From Acidovorax sp. NO-1 (GTDB lineage: Bacteria; Pseudomonadota; Gammaproteobacteria; Burkholderiales; Burkholderiaceae_C), in the NCBI RefSeq assembly GCF_000238595.1, contig NZ_AGTS01000047.1, forward strand, positions 32,027-96,026: DNA of 64,000 nt. The letters are read 5' to 3'. Of this stretch, positions 23,317 through 32,922 are shown in pieces. Position numbers and translations under genes: made by a program. The notes below the pieces were generated by a model. That model was not told the origin of the DNA. It ran no database searches and worked only from the letters and a program-made list of their open reading frames with translations. The first letter of the stretch is position 1, and each line of letters begins with the position of its first letter.

Positions 23317-25038
23317 ATGATCCGACTCTCCGAAATCCGGCTGCCGTTCACCGTGGCCGAAGCCCCCGATGCGCCGCTGCGCGCCGCTGCCACCCAGATT
23401 CTGGGCCTGGCCGACACCGACATTGCCCACCTGCACGTCTTCAAGCGCAGCTTTGACGCGCGCAAGGCCGACCTGCTGGCGGTCTACATCGTGGACATCA
23501 CCCTGGCCCAGCCTGAACGCGAAGCCGCGCTGCTCGCAAAGTTCGCCGGTAACCCGCACATCCAGCCCACGCCCGACATGGCCTGGCACCCTGTGGGCCA
23601 GGCCCCGGCAGACCTGCCCCTGCGCCCGGTGGTGGTGGGCTTTGGCCCCTGCGGCATCTTCGCGGCACTGGTGCTGGCGCAGATGGGCTTCAAGCCCATC
23701 GTGCTGGAGCGTGGCAAGAGCGTGCGCGAGCGCACCAAGGACACCTGGGGCCTGTGGCGCAAGCGTGAGCTGCATGCCGAGAGCAACGTGCAGTTTGGCG
23801 AAGGCGGCGCCGGGACGTTTTCCGACGGCAAGCTCTACAGCCAGATCAAGGACCCGCGCCACCTCGGCCGCAAAGTGATGAACGAGTTCGTCAAGGCCGG
23901 CGCGCCTGAAGAAATCCTGTACGTCGCCCATCCGCACATCGGCACCTTCAAGCTGGTGAAGGTGGTGGAGAACCTGCGCGAGCAGATCATCGCGCTGGGC
24001 GGCGAGATCCGCTTCGAGCAGCGCGTGACGGACGTGATCATCGAAGGCCAGGGCGAGCAGCGCCATCTGCGCGGCCTCAAGGTGCTGAACCAGGCCTCGG
24101 GCGAGACCAGCGAGCTGCGTGCTGACCATGTGGTGATGGCGCTGGGTCACAGCTCGCGCGACACCTTTGCCATGCTGTATGAGCGCGGCGTGGCGATGGA
24201 GGCCAAGCCATTTTCCATCGGCTTTCGCATCGAGCACCCGCAGGGCGTGATCGACCGCGCCCGCTGGGGCCGCCACGCGGGCCACCCGCTCTTGGGCGCG
24301 GCCGACTACAAGCTGGTGCACCACGCGCAAAACGGGCGCGCTGTCTATAGCTTTTGCATGTGCCCTGGTGGCACCGTGGTGGCCGCCACCAGCGAACCGA
24401 ACCGCGTGGTGACCAACGGTATGAGCCAGTACTCGCGCAACGAGCGCAACGCCAACGCGGGCATGGTGGTGGGCATCGACCCGCGCGACTACCCGCAGGA
24501 CGCGCAGGCGTTTGAAACCCACCTGGGCCAGACCCATGGCGTGGAGCGCCTGGCCCCCGGGCAATACCACCCGCTGTCGGGCAGCGTGCTGCAACGCCAG
24601 CTTGAATCCAACGCCTTTGTACTGGGCGGGCGCGACTACAGCGCGCCGGGCCAGCTGGTGGGTGACTTCATCAAAGGCACGCCATCCAGCCAGCTGGGTG
24701 ATGTGGAACCTTCCTACAAGCCGGGCGTGGCTCTGGGTGACCTGCACCCCGCCCTGCCCGGCTACGCCATCGAGGCCCTGCGCGAGGCGCTGCCGGTGTT
24801 CGGCCGCAAGATCAAGGGTTTTGACATGCACGACGCGGTACTGACGGGCGTGGAAACACGCACTTCGTCGCCGCTCAAGATCGGGCGCGGTGAGAACCTG
24901 CAGAGCCTGAACACGCCCGGCCTGTACCCCGCGGGCGAAGGCGCCAGCTACGCGGGCGGTATTTTGTCGGCCGGGGTGGACGGCATCAAGGTGGGTGAAG
25001 CCGTGGCGCGCAGCCTGCTGGGCACAGGCGCCGCATGA
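23317..25038 (+). CDS. FAD-dependent oxidoreductase (COG2509-type)
   Basis: A 573-residue flavoprotein. The N-terminal ~90 residues form a small ferredoxin-like domain, then the dinucleotide-binding fold starts at VVVGFGPCGIFAALVLAQMG with the acidic end of strand 2 at VLERG. Also seen are FGEGGAGTFSDGKLYSQIKD, FSIGFRIEHPQ and the terminal FAD contact YPAGEGASYAGGILSAGVDG. The family is broadly conserved and its reaction is uncharacterised; NAD(P)- or quinone-linked dehydrogenation is possible. Its stop overlaps the start of the yhhQ-like gene (ATGA). Confidence 0.88.
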   Translation: MIRLSEIRLPFTVAEAPDAPLRAAATQILGLADTDIAHLHVFKRSFDARKADLLAVYIVDITLAQPEREAALLAKFAGNPHIQPTPDMAWHPVGQAPADLPLRPVVVGFGPCGIFAALVLAQMGFKPIVLERGKSVRERTKDTWGLWRKRELHAESNVQFGEGGAGTFSDGKLYSQIKDPRHLGRKVMNEFVKAGAPEEILYVAHPHIGTFKLVKVVENLREQIIALGGEIRFEQRVTDVIIEGQGEQRHLRGLKVLNQASGETSELRADHVVMALGHSSRDTFAMLYERGVAMEAKPFSIGFRIEHPQGVIDRARWGRHAGHPLLGAADYKLVHHAQNGRAVYSFCMCPGGTVVAATSEPNRVVTNGMSQYSRNERNANAGMVVGIDPRDYPQDAQAFETHLGQTHGVERLAPGQYHPLSGSVLQRQLESNAFVLGGRDYSAPGQLVGDFIKGTPSSQLGDVEPSYKPGVALGDLHPALPGYAIEALREALPVFGRKIKGFDMHDAVLTGVETRTSSPLKIGRGENLQSLNTPGLYPAGEGASYAGGILSAGVDGIKVGEAVARSLLGTGAA

Positions 25039-25583
25039 CCACAGCGACCCTGGCGCGCCCCGGCGTGGCGCAGTTTGCCGCCGCTGCCCTGGCCATGGCA
25101 GCGGTCGTGCTGGCCTCCAACATCCTCGTCCAGTACCCCATCAACGACTGGCTGACCTGGGGCGCCATCACCTACCCGGTGGCCTTTCTGGTGAGCGAAC
25201 TGGTCAACCGCGCCCATGGGCCCGCCCAGGCCCGGCGCGTGGCGTGGCTGGGGTTTGCGGTGGCCGTGGCGGCCTCGCTGGTGCTGGCGCCAGCGCGCAT
25301 TGCCGTGGCTTCGGGCACTGCCTTTTTGCTGTCGCAATGGCTGGACATTGGCGTGTTTGACCGGTTGCGGCACGGCAGCTGGTGGCGCGCGCCGCTGGTG
25401 GCCACGCTGCTCGCGGCCATGCTGGACACCGCCGTGTTCTGGAGCATCGCGTTTGCGGGCACCGAAGGGCCCTGGGTGACCTGGGCACTGGGCGATCTGG
25501 CCGTGAAGCTCGCCCTGGGCGTGGCGCTGCTGCTGCCGTTTCGCTTGCTCATCAGCCGCCAGCTGGCGCAGCGCGCCGCCTGA
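25035..25583 (+). CDS. yhhQ: VUT-family transporter (YhhQ-like, queuosine precursor)
   Basis: A 182-residue membrane protein with about five to six helices. The segment NILVQYPINDWLTWGAITYPVAFLVSELVNRAHG is the family signature of YhhQ/DUF165 (given here only in part: ITYPVAFLVSELVNR), and LLAAMLDTAVFW matches the later conserved aspartate helix. Characterised YhhQ proteins import preQ0/preQ1 for queuosine tRNA modification. Coupled by ATGA overlap to the FAD oxidoreductase gene, though no functional link is known. Confidence 0.85.
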   Translation: MTTATLARPGVAQFAAAALAMAAVVLASNILVQYPINDWLTWGAITYPVAFLVSELVNRAHGPAQARRVAWLGFAVAVAASLVLAPARIAVASGTAFLLSQWLDIGVFDRLRHGSWWRAPLVATLLAAMLDTAVFWSIAFAGTEGPWVTWALGDLAVKLALGVALLLPFRLLISRQLAQRAA

Positions 25584-25642
25584 AGGCCCACGCGCGAAAG
25601 CACGGGCGGGGTGGTGCCCGGCGGCGCTCCCGCGCTCGTCAG

Positions 25643-25656
25643 TTGACTTGCATCAA
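25643..25656. promoter_or_regulatory. FNR/ANR-like box upstream of the anion symporter gene
   Basis: TTGAC-TTGC-ATCAA matches the FNR/ANR/CRP-family consensus TTGAT-N4-ATCAA at nine of ten half-site bases. It is centred 111 bases before the ATG at 25761, so a transcript starting about 70 bases before the gene would place it near -41.5. Confidence 0.55.
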
Positions 25657-25760
25657 CGTGCGCACCGTGCAGCGCGCAACACTGGAGGCTTGTGCGGGTA
25701 TCTCTGGAAAACGATCTGCGCAGATCGCTTTCGCCCCGCCGCACCGACCGGAGTCCTTCG

Positions 25761-27269
25761 ATGTCCCTTGCCGTGCCCAGCCCCGCCCCCACCACCCCTT
25801 CGGGAAGTCTCACCAAACGGCTCGGCCTGCTCGGCGCCCTGGTAGCGCTGCTGCTGGTGCTGGCATTGCCCACGCCGGCCGGGCTACCGGTAGCGGGGCA
25901 GACCATGCTGGCGATCCTGGCGTTCGCCGTGATCGTGTGGATGACCGAGGCGCTCGAATATTCGGTCAGCGCGGTGGTGATTGCCGCGCTGATGGTGTTC
26001 CTGCTGGCCTACGCGCCCAGCGTGGCCAAACCCGATGGCGCAGGCATGGGCACAGGCGCGGCGCTGAATCTGGCGCTCTCAGGATTTGCCAACAGTGCCG
26101 TCGCGCTGGTCGCTGCCGCATGTTTCATCGCGTCGGCCATGACGGCCACGGGGCTGGACCGGCGCATCGCGCTCACGGTGCTGTCCAAGGTGGGGGCCAA
26201 GACGCACCACATCGTGATTGGCGCCATGGTGGTGGGCTTTTTGCTGTCGTTCATCGTGCCCAGCACCACGGCCCGCGTAGCGTGCCTGATGCCGATCATG
26301 CTGGGCTTTGTGCTGGCCTTCAAGGTGGACCGCAAAAGCCGCTTCGCCGCCCTGCTTGTCATCACCACGGCGCAGACCGCCAGCATCTGGAACGTGGGCA
26401 TCAAGACCGCCGCAGCGCAGAACATGGTGGCCATCGGATTCATCGAAAAGCAGCTGGGCGCGCAGATCACCTGGGGCGAATGGTTTGTGGCGGCGGCCCC
26501 GTTTGCCGCGCTGATGACGGTGGCGCTGTTTTTCATCATGACGCGCATGATGAAGCCCGAGATGAAGGAAATCGCGGGCGGGCAGGAGACCATCCGCCAG
26601 CAACTGGCCGAGCTGGGCCCCATGACGCTGAACCAGTGGAAGCTGCTGGCTCTGGTGCTGGTGCTGCTCGGTTTCTGGTCCACGGAAAAGGTGCTGCACA
26701 ACTTCGACACCACCTCCACCACCGTGGCAGCCGTGGCGCTGATGCTGTTTCCGCGCATCGGCGTGATGGACTGGAAGCAGTCGCAAAAGGGTTTTCCGTG
26801 GGGCACCGTGGTGCTGTTTGCCGTGGGCATCAGCGTGGGTTCCGCCCTCTTGCAGACCAAGGCGGCGGGGTGGCTGGCCCAGCTCATCGTGAGCAACCTG
26901 GGGCTGCAGATGGCTTCGGCCTTTGCGATCCTGATGCTGCTGTCGGCGTTCCTGATCGTCATCCACCTGGGCTTTGCCAGCGCCACCGCCTTGGCCTCCA
27001 CGATGATTCCCATCGTCATCAGCGTGCTGTCCACAGTGCAGACGCCCGGCATCAACGTCGTGGGCATGACGATGATCCTGCAGTTCGTGGTGAGCTTTGG
27101 CTTCATCCTGCCGGTAAACGCGCCGCAGAACATGATCGCCTACGGCACCGACACCTTCGAAGCGCGCGACTTCATACGCACCGGCATCGTGATCACGCTG
27201 GCTGCGGCGGCCCTGCTGGTGGTCTTTGCGCTGACCTACTGGCCGTGGCTGGGGCTGATGGTGCACTGA
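25761..27269 (+). CDS. DASS-family anion:sodium symporter (SLC13/CitT type)
   Basis: A 502-residue transporter with 11-13 hydrophobic segments. The two substrate/sodium loops can be seen as VPSTTARVACLMPI and LPVNAPQNMIAYGT; the first has STT where classic DASS proteins have SNT. Members carry C4-dicarboxylates, citrate, tartrate or sulfate. The substrate is not deducible, but an FNR-like box upstream would suit a dicarboxylate carrier used under low oxygen. The start at 25761 (MSLAVPSPAPTTPSG) follows a short GGAG. Convergent with htpX. Confidence 0.9.
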   Translation: MSLAVPSPAPTTPSGSLTKRLGLLGALVALLLVLALPTPAGLPVAGQTMLAILAFAVIVWMTEALEYSVSAVVIAALMVFLLAYAPSVAKPDGAGMGTGAALNLALSGFANSAVALVAAACFIASAMTATGLDRRIALTVLSKVGAKTHHIVIGAMVVGFLLSFIVPSTTARVACLMPIMLGFVLAFKVDRKSRFAALLVITTAQTASIWNVGIKTAAAQNMVAIGFIEKQLGAQITWGEWFVAAAPFAALMTVALFFIMTRMMKPEMKEIAGGQETIRQQLAELGPMTLNQWKLLALVLVLLGFWSTEKVLHNFDTTSTTVAAVALMLFPRIGVMDWKQSQKGFPWGTVVLFAVGISVGSALLQTKAAGWLAQLIVSNLGLQMASAFAILMLLSAFLIVIHLGFASATALASTMIPIVISVLSTVQTPGINVVGMTMILQFVVSFGFILPVNAPQNMIAYGTDTFEARDFIRTGIVITLAAAALLVVFALTYWPWLGLMVH

Positions 27270-27290
27270 GCCGCAGCACCCCAGAAAAAG

Positions 27291-27323
27291 AAACCGCCGC
27301 GGGGCGCGAGCCCGGCGGCGGTT
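27291..27323 (-). terminator. Terminator between convergent DASS and htpX genes
   Basis: AAACCGCCGC and GCGGCGGTTT form a strong stem. Read on the minus strand it is followed by TTTCTTTTTC, so it mainly serves htpX, but it could stop transcription in both directions. Confidence 0.8.
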
Positions 27324-27344
27324 TGCAGGCGCGGGGCCCGGCCC

Positions 27345-28223
27345 TTAGCCCTGCTGCGCGTTCTGCAGCGCGGCAATGCGCTCTTCAATGGGCGGGTGGG
27401 TGCTGAACAGCTTGCCAATGCCGCCGGCAATGCCCATGGCGGCCATGCTCTTGGGCAGTTCGGCAGGGTGGCTGCCGCCCAGGCGAGCCAGGGCGTTGAT
27501 CATGGGCTGGCGGCGGCCCATGAGCTGCGCGGCGCCTGCGTCGGCGCGAAACTCGCGCTGGCGGCTGAACCAGGCCACGATCATGGCGGCCACGAAGCCC
27601 AGCACGATGTCGAGCACGATGGTGGTGGCGTAATAGCCGATGCCAGGGCCGGAGCGGTTTTCGTTGTTCTTGTTGAGGAAGCTGTCCACCGCGTATCCGA
27701 TCACGCGCGACAGGAACACCACGAAGGTGTTCATCACGCCCTGGATCAGCGTCATGGTGACCATGTCGCCATTGGCGATGTGGGCAACCTCATGGCCGAT
27801 GACCGCCTCGACCTCTTCACGCGTCATGCCTTGCAGCAGGCCGGTAGACACCGCCACCAGCGCGCTGTTCTTGAACGCGCCCGTGGCGAAGGCATTGGGG
27901 TCACCCGGGAAGATGCCCACTTCCGGCATGCCGATGCCAGCCTGGTCGGCAAACTTGCGCACGGTATCGACAATCCAGCGCTCGTCGGCCGAGCCCGTGC
28001 CGTCGATGATCTGCACCTTGGCGCTCCACTTGGCCATGGGCTTGCTGATGAGCAACGAGATGATCGCGCCGCCAAAACCCATGATCAGCGAAAAACCCAG
28101 CAACGCCGTGAGGTTCAGGCCGTTGGCCGTGAGGTAGCGGTTGACGCCGAGCAGGCTCGCCACCACCCCCAACACCAGCACAACGGCCAGGTTGGTCATT
28201 ACAAATAACATGATCCGTTTCAT
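27345..28223 (-). CDS. htpX: Protease HtpX
   Basis: A 292-residue inner-membrane M48 zinc protease that degrades damaged membrane proteins and works alongside FtsH. The ATG at 28223 ([19 protein letters not shown]) follows the ribosome binding site GGAGAA and matches the E. coli start; upstream codons are open but unconserved. Two N-terminal helices are followed by the zinc motif HEVAH in [13 protein letters not shown], two further hydrophobic segments, and the glutamate in [14 protein letters not shown]. The end [14 protein letters not shown] is family-typical. Confidence 0.95.
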   Translation of the reverse strand: MKRIMLFVMTNLAVVLVLGVVASLLGVNRYLTANGLNLTALLGFSLIMGFGGAIISLLISKPMAKWSAKVQIIDGTGSADERWIVDTVRKFADQAGIGMPEVGIFPGDPNAFATGAFKNSALVAVSTGLLQGMTREEVEAVIGHEVAHIANGDMVTMTLIQGVMNTFVVFLSRVIGYAVDSFLNKNNENRSGPGIGYYATTIVLDIVLGFVAAMIVAWFSRQREFRADAGAAQLMGRRQPMINALARLGGSHPAELPKSMAAMGIAGGIGKLFSTHPPIEERIAALQNAQQG

Positions 28224-28418
28224 GGGTTCTCCGTGGGACAAAACAATGGAATTACAAAAACACGCACTGGGCGGATGCCGGACCAGATGGGGGCCGTGGG
28301 CCCGGCTTCAAGCCAGCCGGGCGCAGCCGCGATTTCATCGCGCTATGGTAGGTGCAAATTTCGACAGTGGCCTTATCACACAGGCAGCGGCGGGAATTAG
28401 TACTGATCCAGCGTTGCA

Positions 28419-29192
28419 TCAGCCGCCGTCGCCGCGACGCGGCGGCCGGAACACCAGAGGATCCGCATAAAAGGCAGCATCCCCATTGGCAGGCCACCAG
28501 CCGGGCACCCCCAGCACGGGCAACGGAGCAAACGGCTTGCCGGCCCACCGCTGGGTGTCGATATCCTGGGCCAGCCAGGCATCCAGATGCGCTGCCAAAT
28601 TAATAGCACATGGCGCTTGACAGACGTGCGCCACCATGGGTTTTCGTGGTGAAACAAGCTTTTCCAGCAGGGCATGCCCGAACAGCAGCAGCCGGGCCTC
28701 GTTCCACAGCGGGCGCAGATCGACAAAAAGCGCCTGCCAGTTCCGCGCCCGCAGTGCCTGCCAGATCGGCTCGGGGGCCTGCAGCACAGCGCCGTTCTCG
28801 TCGAACAGGGTGAGCGCATCGCGCAGCGGCCCCCGCACCGCCTGCACCCCATGGGTGGCAATGGCCTGGGCCTGCAGCTGGTTCAGGCGGCGCTTGGTGT
28901 GCGGAAACTGCAGCCAGACCAGGCCGTTGAAGAAGTCGTGCAGGTTGTCGCGCGTGGGCACGCGGCGGGTGTCCCAGATGTACTGCTCGTAGGCGGTGCC
29001 TTCGGACAGCGCGGACTGGGGCACAAAGACCACGGGAGCACCCTTCGGCGCTGCGGTCTGCAATGCCTGGTGCACCGACGGGTCATCCTGCAGAAGCTGC
29101 TGGGCAAGGGGCTGGCCCAGGCCGCACCACGGCGCCAGCCAGGGAGCGCTCCAGTCAATGGCGCCGAACGCTTCGCTTACACCAGCCGCCAC
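28419..29192 (-). CDS. DUF3025 family protein
   Basis: A 257-residue cytoplasmic protein of the DUF3025 family, function unknown. Recognisable pieces are [36 protein letters not shown] and [21 protein letters not shown] at 29192 is the likely start and overlaps the pyrC end by 16 bases, implying translational coupling. Codons near 28622-28596 (reading CAINLA) derive from a partial family A repeat close to the C-terminus. The association with pyrC appears in related genera, but I cannot assign a role. Confidence 0.8.
   Translation of the reverse strand: MAAGVSEAFGAIDWSAPWLAPWCGLGQPLAQQLLQDDPSVHQALQTAAPKGAPVVFVPQSALSEGTAYEQYIWDTRRVPTRDNLHDFFNGLVWLQFPHTKRRLNQLQAQAIATHGVQAVRGPLRDALTLFDENGAVLQAPEPIWQALRARNWQALFVDLRPLWNEARLLLFGHALLEKLVSPRKPMVAHVCQAPCAINLAAHLDAWLAQDIDTQRWAGKPFAPLPVLGVPGWWPANGDAAFYADPLVFRPPRRGDGG
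28596..28622 (+). repeat. Possible family A repeat remnant inside DUF3025 gene
   Basis: TTAATAGCACATGGCGCTTGAC resembles the left half of family A (TAGCTAxxxGCGCTT) on the plus strand. The right arm is not conserved. Weaker than the dapF and NUDIX-MBL copies. Confidence 0.45.
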
Positions 29193-30244
29193 GGCAGGGC
29201 TTCACCGGCGCGCAGGGGCTTGAGTTCGGCCTCGCCAAACGCAAAGCTGTCGGGCGGTGTCCACGACTCGCGGCGCAGGGTGATGGTGCCGGTGTTGCGC
29301 GGCAAGCTGTAGAAGTCGGGGCCGTGGAAGCTGGCGAAGCCTTCGAGCTGGTCAAGCGCACCCGCGTTGTCGAAGGCCTCGGCATACATCTCGATGGCCG
29401 CGTGGGCGGTGTAGCACCCGGCGCAGCCGCTGGCGTGTTCTTTCAGGTGCGCCGGGTGCGGTGCGCTGTCGGTACCCAGGAAGAACTTGCTGCTGCCGCT
29501 GGTGGCCGCCTGCACCAGGGCCACGCGGTGCGTTTCGCGCTTGAGCACCGGCAGGCAGTAGTAGTGCGGGCGCACGCCGCCGATGAAGATGGCGTTGCGG
29601 TTGTACAGCAGGTGGTGCGCGGTGATGGTGGCGGCCGTGTAGCGGTCGGCCTGCATCACATAGTCGGCCGCGTCCTTGGTGGTGATGTGCTCAAAGACGA
29701 TCTTCAGCTCGGGGAAGTCGCGGCGCAGCGGGATGAGTTGCTGCTCGATGAACACCGCCTCGCGGTCGAACAGGTCAATGTCGCTGCTGGTGACTTCGCC
29801 GTGCACCAAGAGCAGCATGCCGGCCTTCTGCATGGCTTCCAGCGTCTTGTAAGTCTTGCGCAAGTCAGTCACGCCAGCGTCGCTGTTGGTGGTGGCGCCG
29901 GCAGGGTAGAGCTTGCAGGCCACCACACCGGCCGCCTTGGCGCGCACGATTTCTTCGGGCGGCAGGTTGTCCGTGAGGTACAGCGTCATCAGCGGCTCGA
30001 ACTGCACGCCCGCTGGTACGGCGGCCAGGATACGCTGCTTGTAGGCCAGGGCCTGCTCGGCCGTGGTGACCGGTGGGCGCAGGTTGGGCATGATGATCGC
30101 GCGGCCGAACTGGGCTGCGGTGTGCGGCACGACGGTGTGCAGCGGCTCGCCGTCGCGCACGTGCAAGTGCCAGTCGTCGGGGCGGGTGATGGTGAGGGTA
30201 TCAGGCTGGGTGGGGGTGTCGGGTGCGGCTGTCATGGGCAGCAT
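29177..30244 (-). CDS. pyrC: Dihydroorotase PyrC (class II)
   Basis: Catalyses ring closure of carbamoyl aspartate to dihydroorotate in pyrimidine synthesis. 355 residues from ATG 30244, or 352 from 30235. Zinc ligands are seen in [10 protein letters not shown], the carboxylated lysine in [12 protein letters not shown], and further histidines in LLVHGEVT and [23 protein letters not shown] carries the catalytic aspartate. The [14 protein letters not shown] block identifies the short, monofunctional E. coli-type enzyme. Cotranscribed with the DUF3025 gene. Confidence 0.95.
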   Translation of the reverse strand: MLPMTAAPDTPTQPDTLTITRPDDWHLHVRDGEPLHTVVPHTAAQFGRAIIMPNLRPPVTTAEQALAYKQRILAAVPAGVQFEPLMTLYLTDNLPPEEIVRAKAAGVVACKLYPAGATTNSDAGVTDLRKTYKTLEAMQKAGMLLLVHGEVTSSDIDLFDREAVFIEQQLIPLRRDFPELKIVFEHITTKDAADYVMQADRYTAATITAHHLLYNRNAIFIGGVRPHYYCLPVLKRETHRVALVQAATSGSSKFFLGTDSAPHPAHLKEHASGCAGCYTAHAAIEMYAEAFDNAGALDQLEGFASFHGPDFYSLPRNTGTITLRRESWTPPDSFAFGEAELKPLRAGEALPWRLV

Positions 30245-30262
30245 TGTCCCATCGGAGCGATT

Positions 30263-30318
30263 GCTACTAATTTGATAGCTATCAGCGCTTTATGGATAAG
30301 GGCTGGCTGCCAAAAATG
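30263..30318 (+). repeat. Family A short repeat upstream of pyrC
   Basis: TTGATAGCTATCAGCGCTTT followed by ATGGATAAGGGCTGGCTGCC. The left arm is well conserved, the right arm degenerate. It lies between pyrC and the glt operon end, in a 380-base gene-free region that otherwise holds a family C arm, a hairpin terminator and a family B repeat. Confidence 0.75.
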
Positions 30319-30391
30319 CTTGAAGTATCGCCATCCCAAGGGTGAATGCCGTGGAGCATCGAGGCTGCAGATCGGTGGCGGCGGTGCCCTG

Positions 30392-30416
30392 GCTTCGACG
30401 AGCTCAGCCCGAACGG
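30392..30416. repeat. Family C repeat, single arm
   Basis: GCTTCGACGAGCTCAGC followed by CCGAACGG. It matches one arm of the inverted repeat at 59476-59519 with one mismatch. Confidence 0.7.
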
Positions 30417-30451
30417 TTGGTGTGGGACAGGTTCAGCCTCCAACAAGAGCC

Positions 30452-30487
30452 GCCAAAACAAAAGCGCTCCGAAGAGCGCTTTGTTTT
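30452..30487 (-). terminator. Bidirectional hairpin terminator after the glt operon
   Basis: AAAGCGCTC-CGAA-GAGCGCTTT with flanking ACAA/TTGT extending the stem. The A-run on one side and T-run on the other allow termination from either direction. Confidence 0.75.
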
Positions 30488-30542
30488 ATCCAGCTGGCAC
30501 CGCATGCGGCACCGCCCCATGAAACCGCCACTTCCCCACCCC

Positions 30543-30623
30543 AGCGCACCCGTGGATCCGGCTTCGCCGGTCCAGGGGGTGCGTCCCCCTCAGGGGGAAG
30601 GCGCGCAGCGCCGCAGGGGGAGC
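30543..30623 (-). repeat. Family B gene-end repeat, copy 4 (after gltL)
   Basis: On the minus strand it starts within two bases of the gltL stop: CTCCCCCTGCGG, GGCGC-GCGCC inner hairpin region, CCCCCTGAGGGGGACGCACC, then CCGGC-GAA-GCCGG and CCACGGGTGCGCTGG. Same order and orientation as copies 1-3. Confidence 0.8.
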
Positions 30624-30624
30624 A

Positions 30625-31362
<738 letters not shown>

Positions 31363-31387
31363 TTCTGGTTCCTCGGTCTCTTGTGCT

Positions 31388-32053
31388 TCAGCGGATGATG
31401 GCGATCTTCTGGTGCAGGCGTTTCACCATCCAGGAAAGGGCGTAGCACATGACGAAATAGAGCACGGCTGCGGCCAGGTAGGCCTCGATGGGGCGGCCGA
31501 AGTTCTTGCCCGCCACCTCAAAGCCCTTGAGCATGTCGTAGGCACCAATCGCATACACCAGCGACGTGTCCTGGAACAGGATGATGGTCTGCGTCAGCAG
31601 CACGGGCAGCATGTTGCGGAACGCCTGGGGCAGCACCACCAGCTTCATGTTCTGGCCATACGTCATCCCGAGCGCCTGGCCGGCATACACCTGGCCACGC
31701 GGAATCGACTGGATGCCGGCGCGCATGATTTCGCTGAAGTACGCCGCTTCAAAGGCGATGAAGGTGATGATGGCCGACATTTCAGCGCCGATGGGGCGGC
31801 CGATGATGGCAGGCACGAGCAGAAAGAACCACAGGATCACCATCACCAGCGGAATGCTGCGCATACCGTTGACGTAGATGGTGGCGGGCACTTCAAGCCA
31901 CTTCTTGCCCGACAGCCGCATGAGCGCGAGCACGGTGCCAAACAGCACACCTCCAATGGTGGCGATCACCGTGAGCACCAGACTGAAGTACAGCCCCTTG
32001 AGCACGAAGTTGGAGATCAGCTCCCAGTTGTAGAAGGAAAAATCGATCGTCAT
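31388..32053 (-). CDS. gltK: Glutamate/aspartate ABC transporter permease GltK
   Basis: A 221-residue inner-membrane permease of the HisMQ family. The start at 32053 ([20 protein letters not shown]) is favoured over longer options because it is the canonical N-terminus and lies one base after gltJ ends. The EAA loop is [23 protein letters not shown] (central part [10 protein letters not shown]). Five hydrophobic segments are visible. Pairs with GltJ. Confidence 0.94.
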   Translation of the reverse strand: MTIDFSFYNWELISNFVLKGLYFSLVLTVIATIGGVLFGTVLALMRLSGKKWLEVPATIYVNGMRSIPLVMVILWFFLLVPAIIGRPIGAEMSAIITFIAFEAAYFSEIMRAGIQSIPRGQVYAGQALGMTYGQNMKLVVLPQAFRNMLPVLLTQTIILFQDTSLVYAIGAYDMLKGFEVAGKNFGRPIEAYLAAAVLYFVMCYALSWMVKRLHQKIAIIR

Positions 32054-32054
32054 G

Positions 32055-32813
32055 TCAATGCCCTCCCCCGGCAGCACCACTGACGACCATGCCAGGAATG
32101 CGGGCACGCTTTTCAATGAAGGCCATGATGCGGTTGATGGCGAACGCCGAGATGATGTAGAGCGCCGTCACCGCCAGATACACCTCAATGCCGCGCGAGG
32201 TCTCCTCCTGGGCCTGCATGGCGAACATGGTGAGCTCCGCCACCGACACCGCAAAGGCCACGGACGAGTTCTTGAAAATGTTCATCGTCTCGCTGGTCAG
32301 CGGCGGAATGATGATGCGAAACGCCATGGGAAGCAGCACATAGCGGTAGGTCTGGAAGGTGGTGAAACCCATGGCCAGCCCCGCATAGCGCTGGCCCCGT
32401 GGCAGCGACTGGATCCCCGAGCGCACCTGCTCGGCGATACGCGCCGAGGTGAAGAAACCCAGTGCAAACACCACCAGCGCAAACCCCGGCACACCCTGCA
32501 GCACCGGAAAGAAGCTGGGCAGCACGTGGTACCAGAGAAAAATCTGCACCAGCAGCGGAATATTGCGAAACAGTTCGACCCAGGCGTTGCCCAGGCGCAC
32601 GATCACCGGCCGGTCCTGCAAGGTGCGCAGCGTACCGATCAATGACCCCAGCACAAGCGCCAGCACCAGGGCCAGCAACGAAACAGACACGGTCCAGCCC
32701 CAGGCCGACAGCATCCAGTCCAGGTACGTGATGTCGCCGCCTTTGCCAAAGCAGCTTTGCACGACTTCCCTGTCCATGGTGTCCTGGCAGAACACCTGCC
32801 AATCCCAACTCAT
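32055..32813 (-). CDS. gltJ: Glutamate/aspartate ABC transporter permease GltJ
   Basis: A 252-residue permease. The start at 32813 (MSWDWQVFCQDTMDREVVQS) matches GltJ N-termini, with a periplasmic stretch before the first membrane helix. The EAA loop includes VRSGIQSLPRGQRYAGLAMG. It is separated from gltI by 109 bases containing a hairpin that could attenuate transcription and keep receptor levels above permease levels. Confidence 0.94.
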   Translation of the reverse strand: MSWDWQVFCQDTMDREVVQSCFGKGGDITYLDWMLSAWGWTVSVSLLALVLALVLGSLIGTLRTLQDRPVIVRLGNAWVELFRNIPLLVQIFLWYHVLPSFFPVLQGVPGFALVVFALGFFTSARIAEQVRSGIQSLPRGQRYAGLAMGFTTFQTYRYVLLPMAFRIIIPPLTSETMNIFKNSSVAFAVSVAELTMFAMQAQEETSRGIEVYLAVTALYIISAFAINRIMAFIEKRARIPGMVVSGAAGGGH

Positions 32814-32871
32814 AGGAGCACCCCTTTGGTTGTGGGGCCGCACCGGCGGCGCGGCCCTTTGCGAAGCCAAC

Positions 32872-32906
32872 AAAAAAGCCCCTCCGAACCGGCTGGCCGA
32901 AGGGGC
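32872..32906 (-). terminator. Intra-operon attenuator between gltI and gltJ
   Basis: On the minus strand GCCCCTTCGG and CCGGTTCGGAGGGGC form a hairpin ending in TTTTTT. It lies just after the gltI stop and before gltJ, a place where partial terminators are common in ABC operons. Confidence 0.75.
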
Positions 32907-32922
32907 ACAAGCTCTCTACAGA

